Part shown: in pieces, positions 8,425 to 18,368 of the stretch
Layout of the letters: each line of letters begins with the position of its first letter
How positions within the stretch are numbered: the stretch's first letter is position 1
Origin: Salinihabitans flavidus
GTDB taxonomy: Bacteria > Pseudomonadota > Alphaproteobacteria > Rhodobacterales > Rhodobacteraceae
Assembly (NCBI RefSeq): GCF_900110425.1
Contig: NZ_FODS01000017.1
Location: 28,364-92,363, forward strand
DNA length: 64,000 nt
Direction of reading: 5' to 3'
Translations under genes and position numbers: made by a program
The notes under the pieces: model-generated
Databases searched by the model: none
Seen by the model: the letters and a program-made list of their open reading frames with translations, nothing else
Told to the model about the DNA's origin: nothing

Positions 8425-9453
8425 TCACGGGAAACAGGGCGCGAGCATGAGACCCGACGTCTCTTCCTCGCCCAGCATTAGGTTGGCATTCTGGATCGCC
8501 TGCCCGCTCGATCCCTTGGTCAGATTGTCCAGCGCGGCAATCACGATCGCCCGCCCTTCGATCCGGTCTCCCGTCACCCCGACATGGCAGAAATTGGATC
8601 CCCGCACATGCCGCGTGCTGGGCGCCTGCCCGAAGGGCAGCACTTCAACGAACGGTTCCTGCGCGTAGGAATCTCTCAGCACCTTGTGAATGGTCTTCGC
8701 ATCGCCCTGCACATAGACGGTGGCAAGGATGCCGCGGTTTGCCGGGATCAGGTGCGGCGTGAATTGCACTTTCACAGGACGACCGGCCAAGACACTGAAT
8801 TCCTGATCGAATTCGCCCAAATGACGGTGCGTGCCACCCACCGCGTAGGCATGATATCCCTCGCTCAACTCAGCATGTAGCAGGTTTTCCTTCAAGCTCC
8901 GCCCCGCGCCGGAGACCGCGCATTTGAGATCGAGAATGATCTGGTCGAGGTCGATCACCCCAGCGCTGATCAGCGGGCGCAGCGCATACTGCCCCGTTGC
9001 CGCGTTGCAGCCCGTCCCCGCCACAAGCCGCGCGTTGCGGATGTCCTCACGGTAAAACTCGGTCAGCCCGTAGACCGCCTCTTTCTGCAACTCCACCGCA
9101 TCATGCGCCCCGCCATACCAGCGGGCATAGTCCTCCGGATCGCGCAGACGGAAATCGGCGCTCAGGTCCACCACCTTCATATCCGACGGCAGCTCGCGAA
9201 TGACGGCCTGACTTGTCGCATGCGGCAGCGCACAGAAGCAAAGGTCCACGCCCCAAAAATCAATTTCTTCTATCTTACAAAGCGTTGGAAGGCAAAGGTG
9301 ACGCAGATGCGGGAATACCTCAGCCATCTCCTGCCCGGCCTTGCGGTCCGCGCTCATCGCGACGATCTCCATCGCTGGATGGGTGGCGATCAGCCGGACA
9401 AGCTCCGCGCCGGTATAGCCGCTGGCGCCCAGAATTGCGATCTTGTGTGTCAT
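8425..9453 (-). CDS. argC: N-acetyl-gamma-glutamyl-phosphate reductase
   Basis: NADPH-dependent third step of arginine biosynthesis, reducing N-acetylglutamyl-phosphate to the semialdehyde. The 342-residue protein has the nucleotide-binding [10 protein letters not shown] (9-18), the active-site Cys149 in [13 protein letters not shown], and GGTHRHLGE in the second domain. The start at 9453 ([12 protein letters not shown]) is family-typical; the frame stays open upstream without homology. It leads a short unit with ccmE, an arrangement seen in related genomes. Confidence 0.97.
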   Translation of the reverse strand: MTHKIAILGASGYTGAELVRLIATHPAMEIVAMSADRKAGQEMAEVFPHLRHLCLPTLCKIEEIDFWGVDLCFCALPHATSQAVIRELPSDMKVVDLSADFRLRDPEDYARWYGGAHDAVELQKEAVYGLTEFYREDIRNARLVAGTGCNAATGQYALRPLISAGVIDLDQIILDLKCAVSGAGRSLKENLLHAELSEGYHAYAVGGTHRHLGEFDQEFSVLAGRPVKVQFTPHLIPANRGILATVYVQGDAKTIHKVLRDSYAQEPFVEVLPFGQAPSTRHVRGSNFCHVGVTGDRIEGRAIVIAALDNLTKGSSGQAIQNANLMLGEEETSGLMLAPCFP

Positions 9454-9573
9454 CTCGTCATGGTCTTTCGGATCGGTGCGGCTGCAAGCCCTGCTGGCCG
9501 GGCCGCCTGAGTATTTACATAAGAACAAAGGGCAAAGTCGATAGGGCGCAGATTGTCCCACCCAACCGATTTG

Positions 9574-10386
9574 TCATGCCGCCTCAAAGGTGATCTGTCG
9601 TCGCATGAATTGTGTCGCGCGTTCCGACACCTTTCGCGGATTGCCGGTCGTCAGGAATTTCGCCTGCGTACCCGGCCCGATCATCCCGGGATGGCGCGTC
9701 AGGTAATCGGCAAGGCTCTCGGCCACCAACCCAGCCTGCGAATAGACCGTAACCTCCGGGCCAAGCGCCTCCTGAAACACGTCCTGCATGAGCGGGTAAT
9801 GCGTGCACCCCAGAATGGCGGCTTCCGGATGCGGCATCTTCCGCTTGAGCGCCTCCACATGGCTGCGCACCAGCGCCTCGGCGAGGATCATGTCGCCTTC
9901 CTCGATGGCATCCACCACCCCGCCACAGCTTTGCGCCTCCACGTCGACACCGATGGCGCGAAAGGCCAGTTCCCGTTGAAACGCGCGGCTTGAGACGGTG
10001 GCAGGCGTGGCAAAAAGTGCGACATGTTTCACCGCCACCTCCCGCGGCGGGGAGTTGTCGCCCCATTGCCGTTCGGTCAGCGCCTCGATCAACGGCACGA
10101 ACACGCCGAGCACGCGCTTGTCGCGGGGCACGAAATTTTCCTGCATCCGCCGCAGCGCTGCGGCGCTCGCCGTATTGCAGGCCAGAATCACAAGGTCGCA
10201 CCCCTCCTGCCAGAGTCGGCTTACCCCGGCCTTGGTCAGCTCATGGATGTCATCGGCGCCGCGCACGCCATAGGGCGCATGAGCGCTGTCGCCGTAATAG
10301 ACAAACGGCACCTCTGGCAGACGCTTTGAGACCGCATCCAGCACCGTCAGCCCGCCAAGGCCACTGTCGAAGAGTCCAACCGCCAT
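9574..10386 (-). CDS. murI: Glutamate racemase
   Basis: Cofactor-independent racemase that supplies D-glutamate for peptidoglycan. The 270-residue protein starts with the family signature [13 protein letters not shown] and has the two catalytic cysteines, Cys70 ([12 protein letters not shown]) and Cys194 ([10 protein letters not shown]). The start at 10386 removes a non-homologous upstream extension. It lies 120 bases upstream of argC on the same strand and 25 bases after the acyltransferase gene. Confidence 0.96.
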   Translation of the reverse strand: MAVGLFDSGLGGLTVLDAVSKRLPEVPFVYYGDSAHAPYGVRGADDIHELTKAGVSRLWQEGCDLVILACNTASAAALRRMQENFVPRDKRVLGVFVPLIEALTERQWGDNSPPREVAVKHVALFATPATVSSRAFQRELAFRAIGVDVEAQSCGGVVDAIEEGDMILAEALVRSHVEALKRKMPHPEAAILGCTHYPLMQDVFQEALGPEVTVYSQAGLVAESLADYLTRHPGMIGPGTQAKFLTTGNPRKVSERATQFMRRQITFEAA

Positions 10387-10411
10387 GTTCCGCCTGCTCT
10401 TTTCCGGGGTT

Positions 10412-11302
10412 TCAGTTCCGGTATCTGTCCTCGAATTCGAACCCGTAGAGCGCATCGCCCGGCGGTTTCGGTGACAGAGCATAGGTTTCCCGCCGCAGGA
10501 AGTCCATCAACGCCTTGCTGTCTCCGGCGCGGGCGTTCAGTTTCTCGGCTGCGATCGGCTCTCCGATCACGACCCGGACAGGCGTATCCACCCGCTTTTT
10601 GAATTCTCGGAGCAGGAACCCCATGCGCAGCATTGCATGCAGATGGCTGGCGATCTGGAACAGGCGGCTTGTGTGTCCGTCGAAATAGACCGGCACAACA
10701 GCCGCGCCCGACCGTGCCAACATCCGCGCCGTGAACCCGCGCCAGCCGGGATCGAGCGGGCGGCCAAAGGGGGTTTGCGCCGTGCTCACGGTGCCGCCGG
10801 GAAAGATGCCGATCGCCCCGCCTGCCCGCAGATACTCCAGCGCCACGCGGCGCGTCTCAAGGTTGCGCATTGCCGCCGCCTTGTCGTCGTCGAAGCTCAC
10901 CGGAAGAACAACACGGTTCAGATCCTCCGCTTTGCGGAACACCTGATGAGCGAGAATACGGAAATCGCCGCGCGCCCGTGACAGGATATGGCCCAGCATC
11001 AGCCCGTCGAGAATGCCGTATGGGTGATTGGCAATCATCAGAAGCGGCCCCTTTGCCGGAATAGTGTCCAGCGATCCGCCCATGACCTCCAGCGTGAGTC
11101 CATAGCGTTCGGTCATCACCTGCCAGAAATCCCGCCCGGACGCGATCTCCCGCTCGTAGCCCTCCGCCCGCTTGATGAGAGAGATCCGCCCGGTGGCATT
11201 CTCCATCATCCGGATCATCGCCCGCCCGCCTCGCGTTTCCGCCGAATGGGCATAGCTGATCTCGCGGGCGATCCCGGACTGCATTCGCATGGTCGACCTC
11301 AT
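10412..11302 (-). CDS. PlsC-like phospholipid acyltransferase
   Basis: Member of the glycerophospholipid acyltransferase family, 296 residues from this start. The catalytic NHPYGILDG (the NHX4D block I) and [10 protein letters not shown] (block III) are present. It probably acylates a lysophospholipid or related acceptor at the inner membrane; the exact acceptor cannot be read from sequence (ornithine-lipid OlsA-like and PlsC-like roles are both possible). The start is ambiguous: ATG codons at 11302 and 11290 are both in frame, with no compelling Shine-Dalgarno sequence to decide. It lies just upstream of murI on the same strand. Confidence 0.85.
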   Translation of the reverse strand: MRSTMRMQSGIAREISYAHSAETRGGRAMIRMMENATGRISLIKRAEGYEREIASGRDFWQVMTERYGLTLEVMGGSLDTIPAKGPLLMIANHPYGILDGLMLGHILSRARGDFRILAHQVFRKAEDLNRVVLPVSFDDDKAAAMRNLETRRVALEYLRAGGAIGIFPGGTVSTAQTPFGRPLDPGWRGFTARMLARSGAAVVPVYFDGHTSRLFQIASHLHAMLRMGFLLREFKKRVDTPVRVVIGEPIAAEKLNARAGDSKALMDFLRRETYALSPKPPGDALYGFEFEDRYRN

Positions 11303-11392
11303 CTGCTGCGCGCTCTAAATGCGCCCAAGAGGATAGGCCAGTGCCTGTAACAGCATGATGACCACGGGCCAGTTCGTGCGCAGCGACAGGCG

Positions 11393-14300
11393 CTATTCCG
11401 CCGCCTGCGGCACCTCGCCCCCGCTTCGCAGCGCGCTGAGAAGTTCCTCACGCCTCTTGGCCGCCTTGGTCTCGTTGCCGGCCTTGACGGGTCCGAAGCC
11501 ACGTATTGACAGCGGCAATTCGGCGAGTGCTATCGCCGCGTCATGGGCCGTGTCGCCCTGACCCGGCAGAACGTCATTCATGTCGCTTTCATACTGTCGG
11601 ATGAGCGCGCGTTCCATCCTGCGCTCCGCACCATACCCGAAGGGATCAAACGGCGTGCCGCGCAGGTGCTTCATCCGCGCCAGAAGCGGGAAGAGATGAC
11701 CCACCCATGCACCGAACTCACGCTTTTTCGGGCGTCCGTCAGGTCCGGTCTTACCAAGCATGGGCGGCGCGAGGTGGTATTTCATCTTGAAATCGCCCTC
11801 GAAGACCTCCTCGGCCTTGGCACGGCTTTCCAGATGCAGGCGCGCGACTTCGTACTCGTCCTTGTACGTCAGCAGCTTGTGATAGCCTTTCGCCACCGCC
11901 TCTTTCAGACGCGGGTCGGCGATTCCATCCAGCATCCTGCGATAGCGTTTCGCAAGCCGCTTGCCCTGATACTTCACAAGGTGATCGGCACGAAAGGCGA
12001 TCCTTTCGTCAAGTGTCTTTGGTTTACCGACCACATTGGGCGTTACAATCCGTTCGGCCTCCTGCGGGTGGAGAACGGCCCAGCGACCAATGGCAAAGGC
12101 GCGCAGATTGCCATCCACCGCCGCACCGTTGAGGCGGATCGCCTCTTCGATGGCCTCGCGGCTGACCGGGACATAGCCCTGCTGCCAGGCCGCGCCGAAC
12201 ACGATCGTGTTGGAAAAGATCGAATCGCCAAGCGCCACGCGCGCCAGTTCCGAGGCATCGAACAGCGCCACCCGTTCTTTCAACCGCGCCTGAAGAGCAA
12301 GCTCCAACTGCCCTGTCGGAATGCGAAATTCCGTGTTGCGGGTGAACTCTCCGGTGACGATCTCATGGCTGTTGACCACAGCCCCCGTCCGACCCGCGCG
12401 GGTCAGGCCAAGCGTCTTGGCCCCCGCGCTGACCACCAGATCTCCCCCGATGAGCGCGTCTGCCTCCCCCGTGGCGACGCGGATCGCGGAAATATCCTCG
12501 GGCCGTTCGGCCAGACGGCAGTGGATATGCACCGCGCCGCCCTTCTGGGCCAGACCGGCCATCTCCATCATCCCGGCCGCCTTGCCGTCGATCTGCGCCG
12601 CCTGCGCCAGCACCGCGCCGATGGTCACGACCCCGGTGCCTCCCACGCCGGTGATCACCACGTTATGCGTATCCACGATAGTCGCGATCTCCGGCTCCGG
12701 CATGTCGTCGGGAAGGTCGATGTCGGCTGTCGCCTGCTTGCGGATCTTCGCCCCCTCAAGGGTGAGGAACGACGGACAAAACCCCTTCAGGCAAGAGAAA
12801 TCCTTGTTGCACGCCGATTGATCGATGGCCCGCTTCCGGCCCAGCTCGGTTTCTTCCGGCACGATCGCGATGCAGTTCGACTGCACCCCGCAATCGCCAC
12901 ACCCCTCGCAGACATCGGTATTGATGAACACCCGGCGATCCGGGTCGGGGAAACTGCCGCGCTTGCGTCTGCGCCGCTTTTCCGCGGCGCAGGTCTGAAC
13001 ATAAAGAATTGCGGATACACCTTTGACATCACGTATTTTTTCCTGAACGTCCGGAAGCGCGTCGCGGGGCTGCATGGTCACGCCTTTGGGAAAGGCGTCG
13101 TGGTCGATATCTTCCTTGTCGTCATAGACGACCGCGACCTGCTTCACGCCCATGGCCACCAGTTCGCGCGCGATATGCGGCGCGTCCAACCCACCCTCGT
13201 TGGGCTGCCCGCCGGTCATCGCCACCGCATCGTTGTAGAGGATCTTGTAGGTGATGTTGGTGCCCGCGGCGAGCGCGGCGCGGATCGCCTGAATGCCGGA
13301 ATGGTTATAGGTGCCATCGCCGAGATTCTGGAACACATGCTCGGTGTTCGAAAACGGCGCCTCCCCGATCCAGTTCGCGCCCTCGCCGCCCATGTGGGTG
13401 AACCCGGTGGTCTCCCGGTCCATCCACTGCACCATGTAATGGCAGCCGATCCCGGCATAGGCGCGGCTCCCCTCCGGCACCTTGGTCGAGGTGTTGTGCG
13501 GGCACCCGGCGCAGAAATGCGGGATGCGCGTGGCGATCTCCTGCGCATTGTCGGCGCGGCGCGCATCGGCCAGTTCGGACAGCCCCGCCTTGATCCGGTC
13601 GGTGCCGCGCCCCTCTTCCACGAAGATACCGCCCAGTTTCTCGGCGATCAGGATCGGATCGAGCGCCCCGCGCGTCGGGAAAAGCTCTTCACCGTGCATG
13701 GACCCCGCACCGCCACCCTTGTGCCAGCCATAAACGCGGCGCCCTTGCTGATTGTCGAAGATCGCTTCCTTGATCTGCACCTCGATCAGTTTGCGCTTTT
13801 CCTCGACCACAACGATCAGGTCGAGCCCTTCGGCCCAGTCGTAAAACCCCTTCATGTCGAGCGGGAAGGTCTGCCCCACCTTGTAGGTGGTCACCCCGAG
13901 CCGTTCGGCCTCGGCCTCGTCGATCCCCAGCAGGCTCAGCGCGTGCACCAGATCGAGCCAGTTCTTGCCCGCCGCGACCAGTCCGATCTTCGCCCCAGGC
14001 TTGCCCCACATGCGCTTGTCCATCCGGTTGGCATGGGAGAACGCCTCTGCGGCATAGCGTTTGTAATCGATCATCCGCGCTTCCTGCGCGTGCGGGGTGT
14101 CGATCAGCCGGATGTTCAGCCCGCCCTCGGGCAGGTCGATCACCGGGTTCACAAGCTGCATCCGCTGCGGATCGCCATCGACGACCGCCGTGGCCTCGAT
14201 CGTGTCCTTCATCGTCTTGAGCCCGACCCAGACCCCGGCAAAGCGCGACAGCGCATAGCCGTAGATCCCGTAGTCGAGGATTTCCTGCACCCCTGCGGGG

Positions 14301-14815
14301 CTGACAACCGGCATATAGGCATCGACCATCGCCCATTCGGACTGATGCAGAACGGTCGAACTTTCGCCGGTATGGTCGTCCCCCATCGCCATGAGCACGC
14401 CGCCATTGGGCGAGGTGCCGGCCATATTGGCATGGCGCATCACGTCACCAGAGCGGTCCACCCCCGGCCCCTTGCCATACCAGAGCCCGAAAACCCCGTC
14501 ATACTTGCCCTCGCCGCGCAGTTCAGCCTGCTGGCTGCCCCAGAGCGCGGTCGCTGCCAGATCCTCGTTGAGCCCCGGCTGAAACGTAACTTGCGACTCG
14601 GTCAGAACCTTCTGCGCGCGGGTCATCATGCTGTCCACCGCCCCGAGGGGAGAGCCGCGATAGCCCGTGACATAGCCGGCGGTATTGAGCCCCGCCGCCT
14701 CGTCGCGCGCCCGCTGCGCCAGCATCAGCCGCACCAGCGCCTGCGTGCCGTTCAGAAGAACCGGCGATTTCGTCAGGTCGTAGCGGTCGTTGAGCGATAC
14801 TTTCTGGATGCTCAT
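11393..14815 (-). CDS. Indolepyruvate:ferredoxin oxidoreductase, fused alpha-beta
   Basis: Single 1140-residue polypeptide joining IorA-like and IorB-like parts, the usual form in Proteobacteria. It oxidatively decarboxylates aryl-pyruvates or branched 2-oxoacids to acyl-CoA using TPP and iron-sulfur clusters. The N-terminal half carries the pyrimidine/TPP domains (GYRGSPLGAVD near the start; FCAGCPHNTSTKVPEGS and GEGANWIG further on). A ferredoxin-like cluster motif CEGCGDCGVQSNC lies near residue 635. The gamma/IorB domain begins near residue 718 (ITGVGGTGVVTIGAVLAQ). The ATG at 14815 (MSIQKVSL) is chosen over an upstream one. A LysR gene is divergently transcribed. Confidence 0.95.
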   Translation of the reverse strand: MSIQKVSLNDRYDLTKSPVLLNGTQALVRLMLAQRARDEAAGLNTAGYVTGYRGSPLGAVDSMMTRAQKVLTESQVTFQPGLNEDLAATALWGSQQAELRGEGKYDGVFGLWYGKGPGVDRSGDVMRHANMAGTSPNGGVLMAMGDDHTGESSTVLHQSEWAMVDAYMPVVSPAGVQEILDYGIYGYALSRFAGVWVGLKTMKDTIEATAVVDGDPQRMQLVNPVIDLPEGGLNIRLIDTPHAQEARMIDYKRYAAEAFSHANRMDKRMWGKPGAKIGLVAAGKNWLDLVHALSLLGIDEAEAERLGVTTYKVGQTFPLDMKGFYDWAEGLDLIVVVEEKRKLIEVQIKEAIFDNQQGRRVYGWHKGGGAGSMHGEELFPTRGALDPILIAEKLGGIFVEEGRGTDRIKAGLSELADARRADNAQEIATRIPHFCAGCPHNTSTKVPEGSRAYAGIGCHYMVQWMDRETTGFTHMGGEGANWIGEAPFSNTEHVFQNLGDGTYNHSGIQAIRAALAAGTNITYKILYNDAVAMTGGQPNEGGLDAPHIARELVAMGVKQVAVVYDDKEDIDHDAFPKGVTMQPRDALPDVQEKIRDVKGVSAILYVQTCAAEKRRRRKRGSFPDPDRRVFINTDVCEGCGDCGVQSNCIAIVPEETELGRKRAIDQSACNKDFSCLKGFCPSFLTLEGAKIRKQATADIDLPDDMPEPEIATIVDTHNVVITGVGGTGVVTIGAVLAQAAQIDGKAAGMMEMAGLAQKGGAVHIHCRLAERPEDISAIRVATGEADALIGGDLVVSAGAKTLGLTRAGRTGAVVNSHEIVTGEFTRNTEFRIPTGQLELALQARLKERVALFDASELARVALGDSIFSNTIVFGAAWQQGYVPVSREAIEEAIRLNGAAVDGNLRAFAIGRWAVLHPQEAERIVTPNVVGKPKTLDERIAFRADHLVKYQGKRLAKRYRRMLDGIADPRLKEAVAKGYHKLLTYKDEYEVARLHLESRAKAEEVFEGDFKMKYHLAPPMLGKTGPDGRPKKREFGAWVGHLFPLLARMKHLRGTPFDPFGYGAERRMERALIRQYESDMNDVLPGQGDTAHDAAIALAELPLSIRGFGPVKAGNETKAAKRREELLSALRSGGEVPQAAE

Positions 14816-14866
14816 CTGGCGCCTCCCTTCGCTTGATGATGTCATGGGCAGTATAGCGCGATATTA

Positions 14867-14883
14867 GGTCACAATAACTGACC
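14867..14883. promoter_or_regulatory. T-N11-A dyad, candidate LysR operator
   Basis: Perfect inverted repeat GGTCA-N7-TGACC. It contains T14869-N11-A14881 with TCA/TGA symmetry, the classic LysR-type recognition pattern. It lies between the divergent iorAB and lysR genes, 52 bases upstream of iorAB and 104 bases upstream of lysR. Inferred target: the LysR protein encoded next door. Confidence 0.5.
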
Positions 14884-14986
14884 AACCAAGGAAAAACTGC
14901 CCTGCGATCCCGAAATCGTGACTGTACAGGTTCCGTTATTGCGCTGATTCCCGTAAGCAAGCCAAAGGGACAGGAAAGTTGCCGGA

Positions 14987-15892
14987 ATGGATTGGGACAA
15001 GCTCAGAATATTTCACGCCGTGGCCGACGCGGGTAGCCTCACCCACGCCGGTGAAACGCTGCATCTGTCGCAATCGGCCGTGTCGCGGCAGATTCGCGCG
15101 CTTGAGGAATCGCTCAACACGACGTTGTTCCATCGCCATGCGCGGGGTCTGATTCTCACAGAGCAGGGAGAGCTGCTGTTCGACGCCACCACTGCCATGC
15201 TCAAGCGCCTCGACGCCGCCGCCGCGCGCATCCGCGACAGCGAGGACGAGGTGTTCGGCGAGTTGCGCGTGACGACCACGATCGGATTCGGCACGCTCTG
15301 GCTCGCGCCGCGCCTGCCCAAGCTCTATGAGAAGTATCCCGATCTGAAGATCGACCTGATGCTGGAAGAGCGCGTGCTGGACCTGCCCATGCGAGAGGCA
15401 GATCTGGCGATCCGCATGAAGGAACCAAGCCAGGCCGACCTCATCCGCAAACGTCTAATGGGCGTGCGCATGCGGCTCTACGCCTCGCCCGACTATCTTG
15501 CGCGCCGGGGTATCCCCGAGACGCTGGAAGACATCAGCAAACATCGCCTGATCTGCCAGAATCCAAACTCGGCGCAGGTCGGCGCGGGTGCCTCCATGGT
15601 GCAGGAACTCATGTCTTATGACATTCCGTCCCTGCTGACCGTGAACAACTATTTCGGTGTGTTGCAGGCGGTTCTGCACGATCTCGGAATCGGGGTTCTT
15701 CCCGACTATCTGATTCAGGACTTTCCCGACCTCGTGCGCGTGCTGCCGGACTATGAATCCATCGAAGTGCCGGTTTTCCTCGCTTACCCCGAGGAACTGC
15801 GCCATTCCAAGCGGATCGCCGCCTTCCGTGATTTCGTGCAGGATGAAATTATTACACATCGCAAGTTACTCAAGGAAAAGGGTAAAACCTGA
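14987..15892 (+). CDS. LysR family transcriptional regulator
   Basis: 301-residue LysR-type protein. The N-terminal winged HTH is at residues 1-60 (HAVADAGSLTHAGETLHLSQ, then SAVSRQIRALEE) and the substrate-binding domain follows from about residue 90. Divergent orientation next to iorAB and the T-N11-A dyad between them suggest it regulates iorAB in response to a 2-oxoacid or aromatic amino acid signal; this is inference. The effector-domain opening GELRVTTTIGFGTLWLAP is typical. No other candidate target is adjacent. Confidence 0.93.
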   Translation: MDWDKLRIFHAVADAGSLTHAGETLHLSQSAVSRQIRALEESLNTTLFHRHARGLILTEQGELLFDATTAMLKRLDAAAARIRDSEDEVFGELRVTTTIGFGTLWLAPRLPKLYEKYPDLKIDLMLEERVLDLPMREADLAIRMKEPSQADLIRKRLMGVRMRLYASPDYLARRGIPETLEDISKHRLICQNPNSAQVGAGASMVQELMSYDIPSLLTVNNYFGVLQAVLHDLGIGVLPDYLIQDFPDLVRVLPDYESIEVPVFLAYPEELRHSKRIAAFRDFVQDEIITHRKLLKEKGKT

Positions 15893-15952
15893 TTTCTCCT
15901 CGCCATGCGTCAGGTGCATAGCGGGCATGTCGCGTATACGGCATTCTTTCTC

Positions 15953-15981
15953 TTGAACGTTTCAACGTTGACGCATAATTC
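15953..15981 (+). promoter_or_regulatory. Candidate sigma-70 promoter for the small RNA
   Basis: TTGAAC (15953-15958), a 17-base spacer, then TAATTC (15976-15981). Spacing and hexamers are good for a housekeeping promoter. It starts 60 bases after the LysR stop and would initiate near 15988. Confidence 0.55.
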
Positions 15982-15987
15982 AGCTTC

Positions 15988-16071
15988 CGAAGATGTTGGT
16001 TGCTGAAAAGCGCATCATCTTCATACCTCCCTGTTGGACTATGGCCGAGCTTATTAGCTCGGCCTTTTTTT
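15988..16071 (+). ncRNA. Candidate small RNA of about 84 nt
   Basis: A complete transcription unit with no convincing coding frame. A good promoter stands upstream. Stem-loop 1 is closed by GAAGATG (15989-15995) and CATCTTC (16016-16022), with a nested GCT-GAAA-AGC stem capped by a GNRA tetraloop (16002-16011). A single-stranded linker with CCTCCC (16026-16031), complementary to Shine-Dalgarno sequences, comes next. It ends in a strong terminator. This architecture resembles Hfq-dependent alphaproteobacterial sRNAs with exposed anti-SD motifs, such as the suhB/alpha-r families, but I cannot confirm the family. Alternatives are a lysR 3' UTR or a purL leader. Confidence 0.55.
16043..16071 (+). 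terminator. Strong intrinsic terminator
   Basis: Perfect 8-bp stem GGCCGAGC / GCTCGGCC with a 6-base loop (TTATTA), followed by seven T residues (16065-16071). It ends the candidate small RNA and may also stop read-through from lysR before purL. Confidence 0.92.
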
Positions 16072-16176
16072 GCGCGCCCCGCATCGTGCCCCGGCTCCCC
16101 CGGCGCCCCCCTTCCCCCTTTCCCCTCAACCATCTATAGACGCGGCAACACTGGCCATCCCGGGGGAATTCGCCAC

Positions 16177-18336
16177 ATGCAGGAACCAGCCATCACCGAA
16201 GAGTTGATCGCCGCCCACGGTCTCAAACCCGACGAATACGCGCGTATCCTCGACATCATGGGCCGAGAGCCGACCTTCACGGAGCTTGGCATCTTTTCGG
16301 CCATGTGGAATGAGCATTGTTCCTACAAGAGTTCCAAGAGGTGGCTGCGCACCCTGCCCACCACCGGTCCGCAGGTGATCTGCGGCCCCGGAGAGAATGC
16401 GGGAATCGTCGATATCGGCGATAATCAGGCCGTCGTCTTCAAGATGGAAAGCCACAACCACCCCTCCTACATCGAACCCTATCAGGGGGCGGCCACGGGT
16501 GTCGGAGGCATTCTGCGCGATGTTTTCACGATGGGCGCGCGCCCCGTCGCCGCGATGAACTCCCTGTCCTTCGGCGAGATCACTCACCCCAAGACGCGCC
16601 AGCTCGTCAATGGCGTGGTCGAGGGGATCGGCGGCTATGGCAACTGCTTCGGCGTGCCCACCGTGGGCGGAGAGGTGCGCTTTCACGCTGCCTATAACGG
16701 CAACTGCCTTGTCAACGCCTTTGCCGCGGGCCTCGTGGACGCCGACAAGATCTTCTACTCCGCCGCCTCGGGCGTGGGCATGCCTGTGGTCTATCTTGGC
16801 GCGAAAACCGGGCGCGACGGTGTCGGGGGCGCCACAATGGCCAGCGCCGAGTTCGACGAGAGCATCGAGGAAAAGCGCCCAACCGTGCAGGTGGGCGATC
16901 CCTTCACCGAAAAACGCCTTATGGAGGCGACGCTGGAGCTGATGGCGACTGGCGCGGTGATCTCGATTCAGGACATGGGCGCGGCCGGGCTGACCTGTTC
17001 GGCCGTCGAGATGGGCGACAAGGGCGGTCTGGGCGTCAAGCTCCACCTCGAACGTGTGCCGCAGCGCGAAGAGGGCATGACCGCCTACGAGATGATGCTG
17101 TCGGAATCGCAGGAACGCATGCTCATGGTCCTGCGCCCGGAAAAAGAGGAGGAGGCGCGGGCCGTCTTCGACAAATGGGATCTCGATTTTGCCATCGTCG
17201 GCGAAACCATCCCCGAGGATCGCTTTCTCATCCTGCACAACAATGTGGTGAAGGCCGATCTGCCGCTGGCCACCCTGTCGGGCTCCGCGCCCGAATACGA
17301 CCGCCCCTGGGTCGAGACGCCCGCGCCAGAGCCGCTTCCGGATCTGCCGGGGATTGACCCGGTGGATGGGCTGCGCGCGCTGATCTCCTCGCCCAACTAC
17401 GCCGCGAAACAATGGGTCTATGACCAGTATGACAGCATGGTCATGGCCGACACGGTGCGCGGCCCCGGTCTCGGCGCTGGGATCATCCGGATTCACGGCA
17501 CCGACAAGAAGCTCGCCTTCACATCGGACGTGACCCCGCGGTACGTGCGCGCCAATCCCTTCGAGGGCGGCAAACAGGCCGTGGCGGAGGCGTTCCGCAA
17601 CCTTTGCGCAATGGGGGCAAAACCGCTGGCCTCGACCGACAACCTCAATTTCGGCAACCCCGAAAAGCCCGAGATCATGGGGCAGTTCGTGGGCGCCATC
17701 AAGGGGATCGGCGCGGCGGTGTCCGCGCTTGACATGCCCATCGTATCTGGCAACGTCTCGCTCTACAATGAAACCGACGGTCAGGGCATCCTGCCCACGC
17801 CGACGATCGGCGCCGTGGGCCTGATCGCCGCCGATGAAGAGCCGATCATCGGCGAGGTGCGCGACGGTCATGTTGCCGTTCTCGTCGGGGAGACATCGGG
17901 CCATCTTGGTCAGTCCGCCCTTCTCCACGAGGTGTTCAACCGCGAGGATGGCGATGCCCCTCATGTCGATCTGGACGCGGAACGGCGCAACGGCGATTTC
18001 ATCCGCGCCAACCGGGAGTTGATCAAGGCCTGCACCGATCTGTCGGACGGTGGGCTCGCGCTCGCGGCGTTCGAAATGGCCGAGTCCGCAGGTGTGGGCG
18101 TTTACCTTGATACCGCCGACACCGCGACACTCTTCGGAGAGGATCAGGCGCGCTATCTCGTGGCCTGCAATTTCGATCAGGCCGAGGCGCTGATGATCGC
18201 CGCCGGTCGCGCCGGGGTGCCGATTTCATCGGTCGGGCGCTTCACCGGAAGCACCGTGCGCTTCGGAAGGTCCGAGGCGCCGCTGTCAGAGCTGGCAGAG
18301 ATCTACCGCAGCAGCTTCGCCGCCGCGCTGGCCTGA
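16177..18336 (+). CDS. purL: Phosphoribosylformylglycinamidine synthase subunit PurL
   Basis: ATP-dependent step four of purine synthesis, converting FGAR to FGAM with ammonia supplied by PurQ/PurS. At 719 residues it is the small PurL form that needs separate PurQ and PurS, neither of which is in the window. Visible landmarks are [20 protein letters not shown] (about 88-107), the glycine-rich [15 protein letters not shown], and the repeated second-half motifs around DLSDGG. The start at 16177 ([10 protein letters not shown]) is family-typical; an upstream open extension includes the terminator and is rejected. It converges with pgi. Confidence 0.97.
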   Translation: MQEPAITEELIAAHGLKPDEYARILDIMGREPTFTELGIFSAMWNEHCSYKSSKRWLRTLPTTGPQVICGPGENAGIVDIGDNQAVVFKMESHNHPSYIEPYQGAATGVGGILRDVFTMGARPVAAMNSLSFGEITHPKTRQLVNGVVEGIGGYGNCFGVPTVGGEVRFHAAYNGNCLVNAFAAGLVDADKIFYSAASGVGMPVVYLGAKTGRDGVGGATMASAEFDESIEEKRPTVQVGDPFTEKRLMEATLELMATGAVISIQDMGAAGLTCSAVEMGDKGGLGVKLHLERVPQREEGMTAYEMMLSESQERMLMVLRPEKEEEARAVFDKWDLDFAIVGETIPEDRFLILHNNVVKADLPLATLSGSAPEYDRPWVETPAPEPLPDLPGIDPVDGLRALISSPNYAAKQWVYDQYDSMVMADTVRGPGLGAGIIRIHGTDKKLAFTSDVTPRYVRANPFEGGKQAVAEAFRNLCAMGAKPLASTDNLNFGNPEKPEIMGQFVGAIKGIGAAVSALDMPIVSGNVSLYNETDGQGILPTPTIGAVGLIAADEEPIIGEVRDGHVAVLVGETSGHLGQSALLHEVFNREDGDAPHVDLDAERRNGDFIRANRELIKACTDLSDGGLALAAFEMAESAGVGVYLDTADTATLFGEDQARYLVACNFDQAEALMIAAGRAGVPISSVGRFTGSTVRFGRSEAPLSELAEIYRSSFAAALA

Positions 18337-18368
18337 CGCGCGAACCACTCCCACAGGGGCCTGTCGGC

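Noticed and set aside
11303..11392. Possible short hydrophobic peptide after iorAB (ending in ALAYPLGRI)
   Set aside because: It lies in the same frame as iorAB after its stop, has no ribosome site, and only 13 to 16 codons; insufficient support.
11543..14836. Open frame of 1097 codons on the plus strand opposite iorAB
   Set aside because: It is antisense to a clear, full-length enzyme gene and its translation is low-complexity, rich in His, Arg and Pro. Such frames arise from GC-biased third positions.
16126..17964. Open frame of 612 codons opposite purL
   Set aside because: Antisense shadow of purL with a His/Gly-rich translation.
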